Source: Acanthornis magna (Eukaryota; Chordata; Aves; Passeriformes; Acanthizidae). Taken from it: a DNA stretch of 64,000 nt. A program made the position numbers and the translations under genes. The notes under the pieces were generated by a model that worked only from the letters and a program-made list of their open reading frames with translations, searched no databases and was not told where the DNA came from. Where the stretch lies: NCBI GenBank assembly GCA_036785705.1, contig JAWUZG010000027.1, positions 3,453,501-3,517,500 of the forward strand, written 5' to 3'. Below, in pieces: positions 49,161 through 60,490 of the stretch (position 1 is the stretch's first letter; every line of letters starts with the position of its first letter).

Positions 49161-49345
49161 TTTTCAGTTGGAAAGGAGCCACAGCAATCATCTGGTCTAA
49201 CTACCTAACCACTTCAGGACTGGCCAAAAGTTCAAACATGTTAGTATCATTGTCCAAATGCCTCTTAAACTGTGACAGGTATAGGGCATTGATCACCTCC
49301 TTAGGAAGGGTTTTCCAGTGGCTTTGAAAACTTCAATGCTTTTAG
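49156..49345 (-). mobile_element. CR1 LINE fragment (antisense) abutting a microsatellite
   Basis: GAATATTTTCAGTTGGAAAGGAG, 'caatcatctggtctaactac', 'ggactggccaaaagttcaaac', 'attgtccaaatgcctcttaaac' and 'caggtatagggcattgatcacc' follow the antisense CR1 tail in order. The element's 3' end merges into the pentamer/hexamer array at 48949-49160, which suggests the array grew from the CR1 terminal repeats. Confidence 0.85.
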
Positions 49346-52202
49346 AAACAATAGGTAAATCATTATTTTAGTATCTTAAGGAGGTAGAAGTGAGCACAGA
49401 AATCAGAGTCCTTGTACTTCCAAAAAGTTCCTTGAACAAACCAAGAGTGATTTAGGGATTATCCAGAGATCTCCAGATAAAATACATGCGGTGTCTTCAA
49501 CAAAGTAAACCTGATCTCCTGACTTGTTTCTCCCCCTGAGAGGAAGTGGTAATTTTCCCCAGTTCCATCCATATTAGTAATTAAACAGATAATGTATGGA
49601 AGACCTCTTAGGTGAGAATATCAACAGCATTATTGCCTGTAATGAGCAGCAACTGATGCAGTCACTGGCATTCACAGATGCTTTCTGTAGAAGTGCCTTC
49701 ATTACAAATTGTGCAAAAGTGACCAATACCCTGCCCTTTATGTAGAAAAGTGTTAACAATCTTCTTCATAATAACATAAAAACATCCGTGTTGCTTTTTG
49801 CAAGGCGTGAATGCAAAGGTCTCGCTTACAGGTTTGGCATTTCCCATTTGGCAAAACTAGCTCACACATCCAAGGACTGTGGAATATTTATATCCTTTGG
49901 CTTTATTTTCATTTCTTTCATGTCAGCCAAATCTATTGCCACCTGTTTAGCTTTTCCCCTGCTATTGTTATCCCCACTGTCTTTTCTAGCACTCATTCTG
50001 GGTTGATAGTAAAGCCTGTCGAGAAGGAACAGGCAGGAAAGTCCCCATGTCCTTGCAGAGGCAGGAGGCACTGTGATGGAAGTGGCTCACACTCATTCAG
50101 TAGGGCAGGGATTTGGTGCAGACTAGCCCTGGGCATGCCAAATTCAGCGTCCTGAGGTTTCCTGAAGTCATGACAAACCACAGGAACAATGATGAGCTGA
50201 AGTAACCTGCGACAAAGAATTAAAAGGCAGAAGGCACCCACTTGCCAGTTGTTTGATTTCTATGGTTGTGTTATTTTGCTGCATTATCAGCAGGATGTCT
50301 TGACAGGCTAATAGTGCAATGACTTAAAATGACTGAGCTGGAGGTGAAATGGATTGGTCTGTCAGCATGTACAGGGAAGACCATCAGAAAAGCCAGTCTG
50401 AAGGAAAGGTGACATTCTAATTTCAAAAAGGGAGCTCTAGCTCTAGCCACGGAAGTTGTGAAAGAAACAGCGTCTTGTGGATTCCAGAAATACTACATTT
50501 TCTGTCAGATTACACCCTTGAATCCAGCTTTCATTTTTATTTTCAAAATATAGTTATCGATTTACAAAATATTCTTAGAAATACCAAAGAAATTCTGTAT
50601 TACCTGTATATTTTAATACAGTGGTTCATTTTATCAAAATACTTGATTTTGTTTGGTTCCAGAATCTTTCTTTCCTTCGCTCCTATTCCAATTAACTCCT
50701 ATTTCCTTCAGTCCTTTTCTCTTTCCTCTATCAGCTGATTCTCTTCTGCACGCCATTTTTCTCTTATATTGCCATTCTTCTTCAATTTCTACCTTCCATT
50801 TTCTGTTCTCTTGCAGTCTCTTTTTTTGGTCAATATGTAAGTAGACAAAATAGCCACCCTTAAAGCCCTCTAAATATTTATTGTCCTAAATCAAATTCTT
50901 CCAAAACATATGCTATGTATAGAAAACAGATTGTTCTGTGTTATGACAGCAAGAAAAGATTTATTAACCAGGCAAGCTTTACAAGAGCTGACACAGTGCA
51001 GTTCTAAAAAAAGACAGACAATCTCTGATTTTCACATTACAAAGGAAAAGTACTCATACAGCAATATCATAATTGAAAAGAAACTTCTACGAAATTTCTT
51101 TCTTTTTAATTGCCAAAAGTAAGGGGACATCTACAGCTGTCAGCCAGGAGAGGGGTTTTCTCCCGACATTTATGCCTCATGATTGTGGAAGATACTGTCT
51201 GTGGGTCATTGCCTTTAGAATCAGCCCCAGCTATGACTTTCTAAAAGAAGAAAATATGTAGTGAAAAGATATGATAGAGTGACATTTAGCCAAGAGACTG
51301 TGTTTAATCAAGGCAATAAATAGGTTCTCAGTTTATGGCTCACGGAGGCACAGGAGACAATTCATAACAATCAGTTGGAGTTTGAAAGGTCCCAAAGAGC
51401 AAAGGGCAAAAGACTGTATTACCTCTGGCATGCCCACAAACAAATCCAGAATGATTCTGTGCATAAAGCTTTTGATCACTTTAGAGGGAATAATTAACTC
51501 AGCATAAAATTCCCCTGCAATGGACACAATATGAAGTGGTGAGGAACATCCCCAAGAGCAGTATTGGATGTTGGAGCTATGCTCTGTATTTGGAAGGATG
51601 TTGGGGGCTAATCATTTACACTCAGTAATCAGGAATTCTGTGTTGAATCGTATGGAGGTCACAAACCTAGGCTCCAATTTGCTAACCTTCATAGGGACTT
51701 GTAGAAAAAACTTATTGTCTTCACCCAAAGAAGAATGAAAGAATGTAATTAATACCTTGGGGTGAAACAGTTTCATCCTACAGGAACTGTTTGTACTTTC
51801 TCAAAGATTCTTCGATTCTTCACTCTTCTGGAAGCACATGTAGGGGTGCGAAGGTACAAGCACAGTGGCACCTATTCTTAGTTCCCCCCTTCTTTTAAAA
51901 AAGCAGAAAGATAAATTGATTCTACAAACCACAGAGAACTGAAGACTTGGTGCTGCGGCAAGGCCATGGAGACTCAGTTGGATGGAGTCATTAAATAACT
52001 GTTTCCTGCTCCTTGCTTTACTTGTTTTGCTCTCGGGGTGGTAGGCACGGGAGGAGCCGGCACCTGCCGGCCCAGTGTCTGACAGCATTGGTTTGGTGCT
52101 CTTCCGTGGGTGGCTGTCCACATGCTGGCATCTTTCGGGGAGATATTGGGTGAGGGGAGAGACAGATGCTATGGTGGCCACATGATGACTTCAGATAAAG
52201 AT
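49346..52202. other. Gene-free stretch
   Basis: AT-rich intergenic DNA. A pyrimidine-rich patch at 50650-50830 gives a spurious Phe/Leu/Ser-rich frame. I recognise no gene, RNA or repeat. Confidence 0.5.
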
Positions 52203-52275
52203 GGGATCATAGAATGGCTTGGATTGGAAGTGACCTTTGAAGGTAACCTAGCCCACGCCCCAGAGCAGGAGTGCA
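52203..52275 (-). mobile_element. CR1 LINE fragment (antisense)
   Basis: GGATCATAGAATGGCTTGGA, then 'ttggaagtgacctttgaaggtaac' and 'agcccacgcccc', is the antisense CR1 3' terminus. Similarity is lost within about 75 bases. Confidence 0.75.
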
Positions 52276-55200
52276 GGTGTCATGCCAGAAAGACTTAATG
52301 GGAAACTCCTGCCCTTTCAGGTCCTTGCTCAGGAAGCCTGTGCTTGGTTTGGAGAGAATTTTTAATGTCTTTTATAATGCATGTAAGGCATGTTAGGGCT
52401 GCTTCCAAAAAATCTGTGGAGAACCTTCGGCTCCAAAGGAGGTGATGAAAGAGTAGAGGCCGTCAACACCACTTAAGATTTAAACCCTGGTCTCGACACA
52501 TACCTTGTACTGAGTTTAATCAGACACTGGGTTCAAGCAAAGTGTTAAATCTGTAAAGTGAAGTATGCACTTTTAAACATCTCATAAATTGCTTGTAACT
52601 GCACAAAATACCGCAGGGTGTGTGTGAGTACCCCCACATGAAGCTGAATTGCAGCCAGATAAAATATCCTGCAGCTTTTGCTGATAATCCTGGTGAAAGA
52701 GAGGCTTATTGTAATAGAAAGAAAATGTAAGAAAGATTTGTAGATAAGTGACCATTCTAAGCCAGTGACCCGGGGGAGGACATGATGCAAACATTATATG
52801 ATGAATCTTTTAAAGCTGGAATTGGAAGAGTGGCAAACCATTTTAGACAATTTCCGATGTCTGGCCATTACATATCCATATATGTAAGTTGATAGCTCCA
52901 ATCCTGCTATGTCATAGAACTGCAGTGTGACAACATACATTACTGAGTGTAAATGATTAGTCAAACCCTGATACACAGAGGCAATGATTAAAATATCTGT
53001 GTAAAAGAGACAAATGTTCTGGAAAACAGATGAAGGATGAATGAAGGGTAAACTTTGTTGGGCACACCCTTATAAAACTACTCATAGGTGCCATCTTCAC
53101 CTGGAAACCTCTTTAATTGGGCATTTATTTTAGATTTAAGACAATAGAAATCTATCTAACTCCTAAGAAGTAGCCTAATGAATGGACATTTATCTCAGCA
53201 CTGACTTTGCTGTAGCTGTAAATAAACTACAGACTCTCTTATGTAAGAGCAGTAGTTGGTTTTAAATGATGGCTGTTGGAAAAGACAGCAAGCTAAACAA
53301 ACCAATGTTCTCATGTTTAGGTTGGCTACATTAATATCATCAATCCTGTGCTTTCAAAAGTAATGTCTCGACTCTCCTTCCTCCCACTTCCATTATTAGA
53401 GTTACTTTAAAAATCATAATAATTTTAAACATTGCAATTCTAGATATGCCTGCTTTTCTTAGAAGGCCATAGTTTCTGTGAGCAGGGGAAAAAAATCCCA
53501 TTTAGGAGTTTTTCTTGGCATCTCACGTGTATGGAACAAAATAATCCAGAGGTTCTCATTTGTCATTTAAAAACAGCAAGTGTTGGAAGGAGTGTGATTA
53601 GCTTTTGAAATCTAGGAATAATGTACTGTCAGATGTATATAAATACAGATCATCAGAGTAATTTTAAAAAACAACATGCACAAAATTGAGAGATGATATT
53701 TTTATTCCAAACAGGAGGGTTCATATTCACACAGATTTATCTCAAAATAGTAAGCAGTATACAATAAAACAGATTAATAATTTCAATATGAATAAAGCCT
53801 GTAAAGTCCTGTATTTTCATGAAAAGATAGTTATTAAGTTGGTTAATGATTTATTCTTAGGAGAAAAATGAATGTTTAAAGGCTCAATTACAAGATACCA
53901 AATATGACCTAAACATAGGTCTGCTGTTACAGAGTTTCTTACTGGTTGCTGAAATCAGTTGAATATTTTCTTGATATGAGAGGGGGAAAAAAGATACTCT
54001 TAAATCTGCACAATTTTGCCTTTCAGGATGTTTCCCTGACAGGAGACTGCACCAGGCAGCAAGACACAGGTAGGCCCTTTGACTCTAGACCTGAGATTTC
54101 TGGGAAGTGTAGTTTAGAAACCAGAAAGAAAGAAAGAGGAAAAACAGGATTTTTCTTCTTTTATAAATTATTATTTGCAATTAGTGAAATGACAAGATTT
54201 TTGGTTTTGCAATTAACGAAGCTGCAAGATTTTTGTATTTGCAGTTAGTGAAAATGCAAGATTTTTGTGTGGTTACACACAGCGATGCTGTTCTGGTCTG
54301 GGGGCAATCCCAGAGGCATATGTTTCTTCTGATGACAGAAATGCATTTAAGCATTTATCTGAGAGATTATGAGTAATACCTTTGAAAGAAGTAATATGAA
54401 TTTCTAAAGGAGATTCACATGGTTAAGCTGTATCACCAGTGATACACTGACAAATGAAAAAAGAGGTAAGCTCATCCATGTTGTGGTCAAGCCAGTGGGA
54501 AGTGAGTAATCTCCACACTGCTCAAGGTAAAAACAAGTGAATTCTCTCTCAGTTCTGGCAGTGAAGCCAGAGCATGGATTGGAGGTGAGGCAGGGTGAGT
54601 GGAAACCTCACTATACCTTAGAGCTCCAATTGTTGATGTCTGGTTCGATTGGAGGAGAGAACCATCATCACATTTTATTTGTCAATTAATGCTCTTTCCC
54701 CCCTATATTTCTCTTGCTTATTCTTACCAAGGTGCCCTGGCTTCTTACAATGAAAAGTGTATCTCTGGAGGGTTACCTGAAGAAGGACTCCAAAGGACCC
54801 TGCGACTCCTCACTCACAATCTCACTACATATGATAGGGATGAGGCCAATATCTGGTAAGGGGAGGGCTACAGTAGTGAAAAACCCACAACAGGGCCTGG
54901 CAGACTTGTCTTTGGCAGTTAAAGGGTAGGCCGGTTTCTCTCATAATTCTGCAAAGAAACAATCTTCTCTTGATGGAAGCATTGATAGAGGAGTGCCATG
55001 CTCCCTATCTGCAATCTCATCCCCAAATTTGGCTCTGCGGCCACTTTGGCCTCACACTGGTGACAAACGCTCTGTGGGTCTCACTGGATCTGAACCAAGG
55101 GGGATATGTTGCTTGCCTAAGTGAGATGTCAATGTTTCTCCCTGTGATGCAAACTGTTGAATTTGAAGTCTACAGTGATGCAATTTTACTAGAACATAAC

Positions 55201-56205
55201 ATCAGGCCAAACACATGGAAGTGGTTAGAGCTTTAGTCTTCTCAGGCTGATTATCAATGCTTATTGGTTTGCACCTCAGAAACTTAAAGGCATTTTGCAC
55301 CAGGTGGAGTAAGGTTACAACAGAGAACATCAGTTAGGAAAAAAAGACTGCTTAACAAGGTGCAAAATATTACAAGCTTCCCTTGCAATATTTACAAAAA
55401 TTGCAGCACTCAATAGGCTGTCAAAACAGAATTAATATATCACATAAAATTATTCAGTCCCTTAGCTTTTGAAAGATGATTTTTAAGGTTAAGTGTAATC
55501 TCAACCCACCAGAGTATCTTTTGTAGTAATCTTTCAAAACGATAGATAACTAAAAAGGTGTTTGCCCACCTAGACATGTTGGAGAATATAATTAGAAAAT
55601 AGGAGTAAGCATGTAAATCACAGCAAAAATTACTTCTGAGTCTTGATTTTTCTTTTATTGCATCATATGTAGTTGTAGGGCCTAGAGACTTGCTGATTAC
55701 AGATTAAATTACTAGTCTAAATTTATTTTATCTTGATTCCTGTAGAAATTTTGCTAAACTCATTATTTAGTTTGCATTCATTTGGACTTCTTTAGCACGG
55801 CTACCTTTGGCAAGTCATGGACTTAGGTTCAATGATGATGTCTCACTGTATTGTCTGAAGCATTGAATAAAAGTTGTTCATGGAACTTCAAAATCTACGG
55901 TCTCAAGCCTTAAGTCTGAATCACTGTACTGATCAGAAATGTGCAAAAGCTCCTTTCATTAGACATTTGCTTTATGAGGAGCAGGGAGAACACTTGTTTC
56001 TCCAAGATAGGATGAAAGGGCTTGCTGCATGAAATACAGCCTCGAGACAGCTGCTCTGGGTGTTCCTCTAAACTCCTGGATGCAAACTCCATCTCCTCTG
56101 GTCAAGCTAGATGTTTTCTGAAATACTTTGAGAAGAAGTCAGGGAGCATCTCACCATGTTTATGAAGGTGAAAGGAAATTTCACAGCACAGTGGTTGAAA
56201 GCAGA
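52276..56205. other. Gene-free stretch with an unrecognised exon-like segment
   Basis: AT-rich DNA with no identifiable gene. It contains the 32-bp tandem repeat at 54.2 kb and an open segment bounded by good splice signals at 54732-54855, followed by a longer open frame to 55236 (see findings). Nothing else in it is recognised. Confidence 0.45.
54174..54269 (+). repeat. Three-unit 32-bp tandem repeat
   Basis: Units start at 54174, 54206 and 54238, each of the form TTTGCAATTAGTGAAATG(A)CAAGATTTTTG with a few substitutions. The spacing is exactly 32 bases both times. A weak partial unit may precede it (GGATTTTTCTTCTTTT). Confidence 0.85.
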
Positions 56206-56760
56206 GTCACAGAATCATAGGCCTCATGTCTAAAAGGAACCCGGATGTTTGTAGCCTGTGGTAGGATCCTGTACTACTAAATTTCTGTAGATGATTACTT
56301 AACCTGATCTTAAATCTTGGCAATATTTGCCATTAAACTATTTTTGTCTAAATGCTGCTCAAGTCCATTTATCATGAGTCCATGTACAAAATTCCTTACT
56401 TTGCTTTCTTTGCAACATATTTTTGCACATTTGAAGACTATTACACTCTCCCTGCTCGGTTCAGGTTTCTGAAACACAACAGGTTCTAAAACACAACCTT
56501 TCCTGATGGGTCATGTATTTTGTTGTTGTAGTGGATCATCTTCCTGTTGTTCACTTCTGGGTCATCTCTAGCTGATCTGTGTCCTTATTGAAGTACACCG
56601 TCCAGAAGACAATTTCATACTTGAGTCTGGACTTCCTACTGCTGCAGAGTAACAGGATTCATTCCCATACAACATGCCTGTTTATTCATAGTATTTCTCT
56701 TTTTTTTGCAGCCATATGTTATTGCTGACTCACATTCCTTTTTAACTACCCAACCTTCTT
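56206..56760 (-). mobile_element. Old, diverged CR1 LINE (antisense), about 550 bases
   Basis: A long, degraded antisense CR1 copy. The order of blocks follows the family: CAGAATCATAGG start, 'ttacttaacctgatcttaaa', 'tgaagactattacactctcc', 'aacctttcctgatgggtcatgt', 'agctgatctgtgtccttattg', 'cagaagacaatttcatac', then 'tttgcagccat..ttattgctgactcacattc'. It is much more diverged than the other copies, consistent with an old amniote CR1 subfamily. No open reverse-transcriptase frame survives. Confidence 0.75.
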
Positions 56761-59579
56761 CTCTAGAGAATTTTTCAAAGTAATATAGTCAGTGAAGGAA
56801 GAAGTCAGTTCATGAAGAACAGAAAAATCTAAAATTATATTAAGTCCAGTGCAACAAAGTCAATAAAGCTACAGTTAGCAAGGGAGGAGTTTGTGAGAAA
56901 GTCTGTTAATTCCATTTCATGCCGGTATTCCAGACATGTGTAACATACCTCTGCTTGAACAGTGCCTCTCAGCTTGGATGAAACAAGTAAACAAATTTTC
57001 AAACCAGGATTTACCTGTAAATATGAAACCCATGAAGAAACTGAGAACGCACAAATGTGTTACTTATTAATCTAATTAGGTGTCTGCTAAACTGGTGGAG
57101 GCTTAACAGGCTTGGGAATTACAGGAAGATGGATAACTTGAGAAAGTGGGACATATTCCATGTAATGAGATGTAAAAGAGAGGAAAGAAAAAGAGGGAGA
57201 GAAACAGGGAAGGAACTGAGACAAAAGCCAGTGGTAATCAAAGGTGTGACCAGATGCTCTTTTGTGCAATACCAAGTGAGAGGACAACTAAGAGAGCAGT
57301 GGACAGATCAGCTGCTATGTAAGCCCCGATTCAAACCTTCACTGTGGTGCAGGTTTTATTGCCATTAATTGGTGCTGGACACTATGCCAGATGCACGTGC
57401 CAAAAGCATAATCTCTTATCAGATGTGTTTGATACCCTTCTGCTGAATCAAAGCTCAAGGACCAGATGATTGAGAACGCATCTCAGCATCAGAAGCTTCC
57501 TGAAGGACACCCTGAGTCTCAAAAAAAGCTCTGCCATCCGAGAGTGGGTTTGGTAGTCTCTCGGAAAGAAGGGACATCTTAGACCTAGGAAACAGGTGGG
57601 TAAATGAAAGAGGGGGATTTAAGGAAAGACTTCATGTGCGAAATCCTGGTAACATACATACAAAATACTGAAGACTAGTAGTAAGTGCATATACTTAACA
57701 TGTACATTTGTTAAGAATATGCATAAATTCTGTGTAAGATCCTGATCAGATGCAAGATACCTATCTTTGTATGCTTCTTTTTTTTCATTTTTCTTCTTTT
57801 AGTTATTTTCCTCCCTTTCTTTTTTTACCACATGCTCTGGCTATTTCCCCTAAGGAATGTTTTTGCTCAGTTGTTTTCTTAGTGATAGCTGGGGCCTTAA
57901 TCTACAACTGCATGGAGCAACAGTGCCAGAGAGTGGCTGGCTGGGATAAATGCAGCTGGATCTGCCTTGTAGTTAAGCCTTTGGGACTTATAACAAGCAC
58001 ACACAGGATCACAGAATATCCTGAGCTGGAAAGGAACCAGAAGGATCACTGAAGTCCAGCTCCTGGTCCGGTGGTTTGTCTGAGCAGTACGGAAAGAAGA
58101 GAAAGGCATGTGAAGTGGCCTATCACAGAATAATTATCTCTGTTCTCTGCATTCCCTGGAAATTTCATGGGATTTACTCTGATTTTGAGCACTACGTTTG
58201 GAAAGATGCTAGGGAAGATAACGTGAGATGTGAGCAGCAGTTCCTTTCCCCTTTGGCCCTGCTTGCTCATACTTCCATTTACAGAGCTGTACAGGCTGCA
58301 AGCTGTTTCCATACTGTGGGGATTGCTCCTCCTGCTTGGACAGAGTTCCCTCTTCATGACACTGTAAGCCCCAGGTCAGAAAAACAGCACTGTGTCCCTC
58401 GTGGCAGAGCCTGGAATAAATGGGACCCATGCCTGGGCCAGTGAATCTCATTCCCATCATTTTAATTTTTTTAAGAGATGGACACTCGAGTTACCCTTGA
58501 GAACCTGCACCCAGTAGTTACCTACTGTTGCCTAAGCTTTCAGATCCACAGCCTGACTGGTGACTTCTGAAGGTCGCTTGGATTCTCCTCCCTAGGTGAA
58601 GGAGAAGGCTCTTCAGTTGGAGTGGGGGTGAGTTCATTTGTGATGGATTGGGAAAGCTGAAGTTCACTAGGGCTTTGAAATATTTTACCACAGGAGTCAC
58701 TTTATCAAAATGCTGTGACTTGGCCGGGGGGGGGAAGTGGGGACCAGCAGCAGTGTGCATAGGTGACCTTTCCTTTGGCAGGTTTTGGAGATGTGAATGT
58801 TGAGCTTTGTCAGCAGAAGGTCAGTGGGTGAGAAAATTAATTACTGAATTTTCAATTGACTATATCCCCTGCCATGCCAATTATTTTGGATGAGTGATAA
58901 ATAATATTTGTGCACTAGAAGAGCACTCAGCAAATGGTTTAAACCCACATCTACCAATGCTTTTGTATTTAGGAATGTTTTCTAGTGTCCAGAAAATCTT
59001 TTAGCATTGCTAAGGTGGTATTTGCTTAAAAGAATTCAACAGGCTTTATGTATTTTGCACATAAAGTAAGTCGGTGAATCTCTGAATACTAATGTGAGAA
59101 TTAACGATTTTAATATTCTACAGGGTTTTTTCCTTAAACCACAGAATTATTAAGCTTCATTAAATCTTCTTATCCTCAGCCTAAATTTTCAGGAATATTC
59201 AAACTGATATTTGAAGGAAAGAAAATCTATCATTTTTCCTCAGTCCAGGATATTCAAATCAATTAGCTGAAGATAACAGTGGAGTAAGGGTCAAAAATAC
59301 AGAAAATTTTTGCCCTCTAAACGATGCTACAATCTAGTCTAGTTTCTGTTGTTGAAACTTCTTGGGTTTATATAAAGAATACTCACTAGTTGGCAGAAGC
59401 AAGTAGGATGCGTTAGCCTGATGGTGAGCATGCAGTCATTGAGGAGACGGAGACAATACGAGTGGCATTCCCAGTTCCACGGGGTTTGTGAGAAAACTGG
59501 TGAACAAGTACGAGGGGTCTGTAGAGAAGAGCCGTGAACGCGAACAGTTGTGATGCTGAGCCCCTCACTCCTCCTAATC
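56761..59579. other. Gene-free stretch with one short CR1 copy
   Basis: AT-rich non-coding DNA. Open frames are short and overlap on both strands. Apart from the CR1 fragment at 58008-58075 I recognise no repeat, exon or RNA gene. Confidence 0.5.
58008..58075 (-). mobile_element. CR1 LINE fragment (antisense)
   Basis: A short tail copy: GGATCACAGAATATCCTGAG, then a 'ctggaaaggaacc' block and 'gatcactgaagtccagctcc'. This is the typical antisense 3' end of CR1 and is heavily truncated. Confidence 0.75.
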
Positions 59580-60190
59580 TCCCTGGCCGGTGAATGTCCA
59601 GTTCCTGCCCACGGCCTCACCAAGGGAGACAGCCTGCCCCTCCGTGGGTTCCGGCCCCACGCCCGGCTTTGTGCGCGGCTGCGGAGGCACGGGACGGGGA
59701 GGCAGCGCAGGAGCAGCTCCCGGCTGCTGCTCTCCTATACCCAGGGGCTTCGGGGGCATCGCTCTGCGCGTCCCGGCAGGGCCGGGGCTCCTGAGCGCAT
59801 CCCAGCCCGGAGGGACGGGGACCCCCCGCGCCCTCCGCTCCCCGAGTCCCCCAGCGCCCCGGCCCCGCCGCGCCGCCGCCGGGTGGCGCTGTGACCCTGC
59901 GGGACCCGCCGGGGCCGCGCCGCCTCCGCGGGGCTGGGGCGGCTGTGCGGGCACATCCCTGGGGCGCATCCCCGGGGACATCCCGGGGACAACCCCGGGC
60001 ACATCCCCGGGACAGCTCTCCGGACACATCTCCGGGCGCATCCCCGCGGGTCCCGCCCGCTGCTGCCGTTCGGGTTCGCCGCCGCCCTCGGCACCGCCCG
60101 GCCCCTGCCACCGGCCGCGTCCCGCCCCGGCCGCAGGGGAAGATCTTCGCGTACCCCGCTCCTCCTGCCGTCGCATCCTCGCGGTTCCCG
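59580..60190. promoter_or_regulatory. CpG island, likely promoter-associated, 2.4-3.0 kb upstream of the WNT7B ATG
   Basis: Roughly 600 bases of GC-rich, CpG-dense DNA with abrupt AT-rich borders. It is the nearest strong island upstream of WNT7B and the best candidate for its transcription start or that of a divergent transcript. Long frames are open on both strands (for example 59617-60369 minus and 59590-60204 plus). These are mutually overlapping Gly/Pro/Arg-rich frames with no recognisable domain, and they reflect stop-poor GC composition. A degenerate minisatellite fills 59948-60050. A partial CTCF-like motif lies at about 59875-59890. Confidence 0.7.
59948..60050 (+). repeat. Degenerate GC-rich minisatellite inside the CpG island
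   Basis: About eight imperfect units of 10-15 bases built on ACATCCCCGGG, with variants such as GCATCCCCGGGG, ACAACCCCGGGC and ACATCTCCGGGC. The minus-strand frame gives a GMCPG/GMSPG-type pseudo-repeat, which is an artefact of the DNA repeat. The unit contains self-complementary CCCGGG cores. Confidence 0.8.
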
Positions 60191-60377
60191 TGGGGGATGA
60201 ATGACATTTCGTCTCCAAAAAGTTTCAAAAACCGGGAAAAATATTCACAGGTGGCGGGTGGTGGTGAGGTTGCATCGTGAATGACATTTTGGTCATTTGA
60301 TGCTGGTCGAAGAGCTTGGGAGGCAGCTGTGGGTAAAGTTATGAGGCTGTTGGAGACATGGTTCTGCAAAAGGGAAA

Positions 60378-60490
60378 CATAGAATCAAAGAGTCATGGAA
60401 TATTCTGAGTTAGAAGGGACCCACATGAATCTTCAAAGTCCGACTCACGAACCTGCACAGGGCAGCCCTAAGAATCACGCCATGTTCCTG
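60378..60490 (-). mobile_element. CR1 LINE fragment (antisense)
   Basis: Begins with the antisense CR1 3' end (ATAGAATCAAAGAGTCATGG, then AATATTCTGAGTTAGAAGGGACCCA) and fades out after 'gggcagccctaag'. Only the terminal ~110 bases of the element are present, as usual for 5'-truncated CR1 insertions. Confidence 0.8.

Noticed and set aside
48925..49191. 88-codon minus-strand frame (FYFYF/SSLLF)
   Set aside because: Translation of the GAAATA/GAATA/GAAGA microsatellite.
26440..57250. Scattered TCF/LEF-like ATCAAAG motifs (for example near 26448, 39636, 57238)
   Set aside because: Seven- to eight-base motifs occur at about this rate by chance in AT-rich DNA. No clustering near the WNT7B promoter.
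59574..60369. Four overlapping frames of 119-250 codons on both strands
   Set aside because: GC-driven lack of stops plus a GC minisatellite. The GMCPG-type pseudo-repeats come from the DNA repeat. No initiation context or domain supports a protein.
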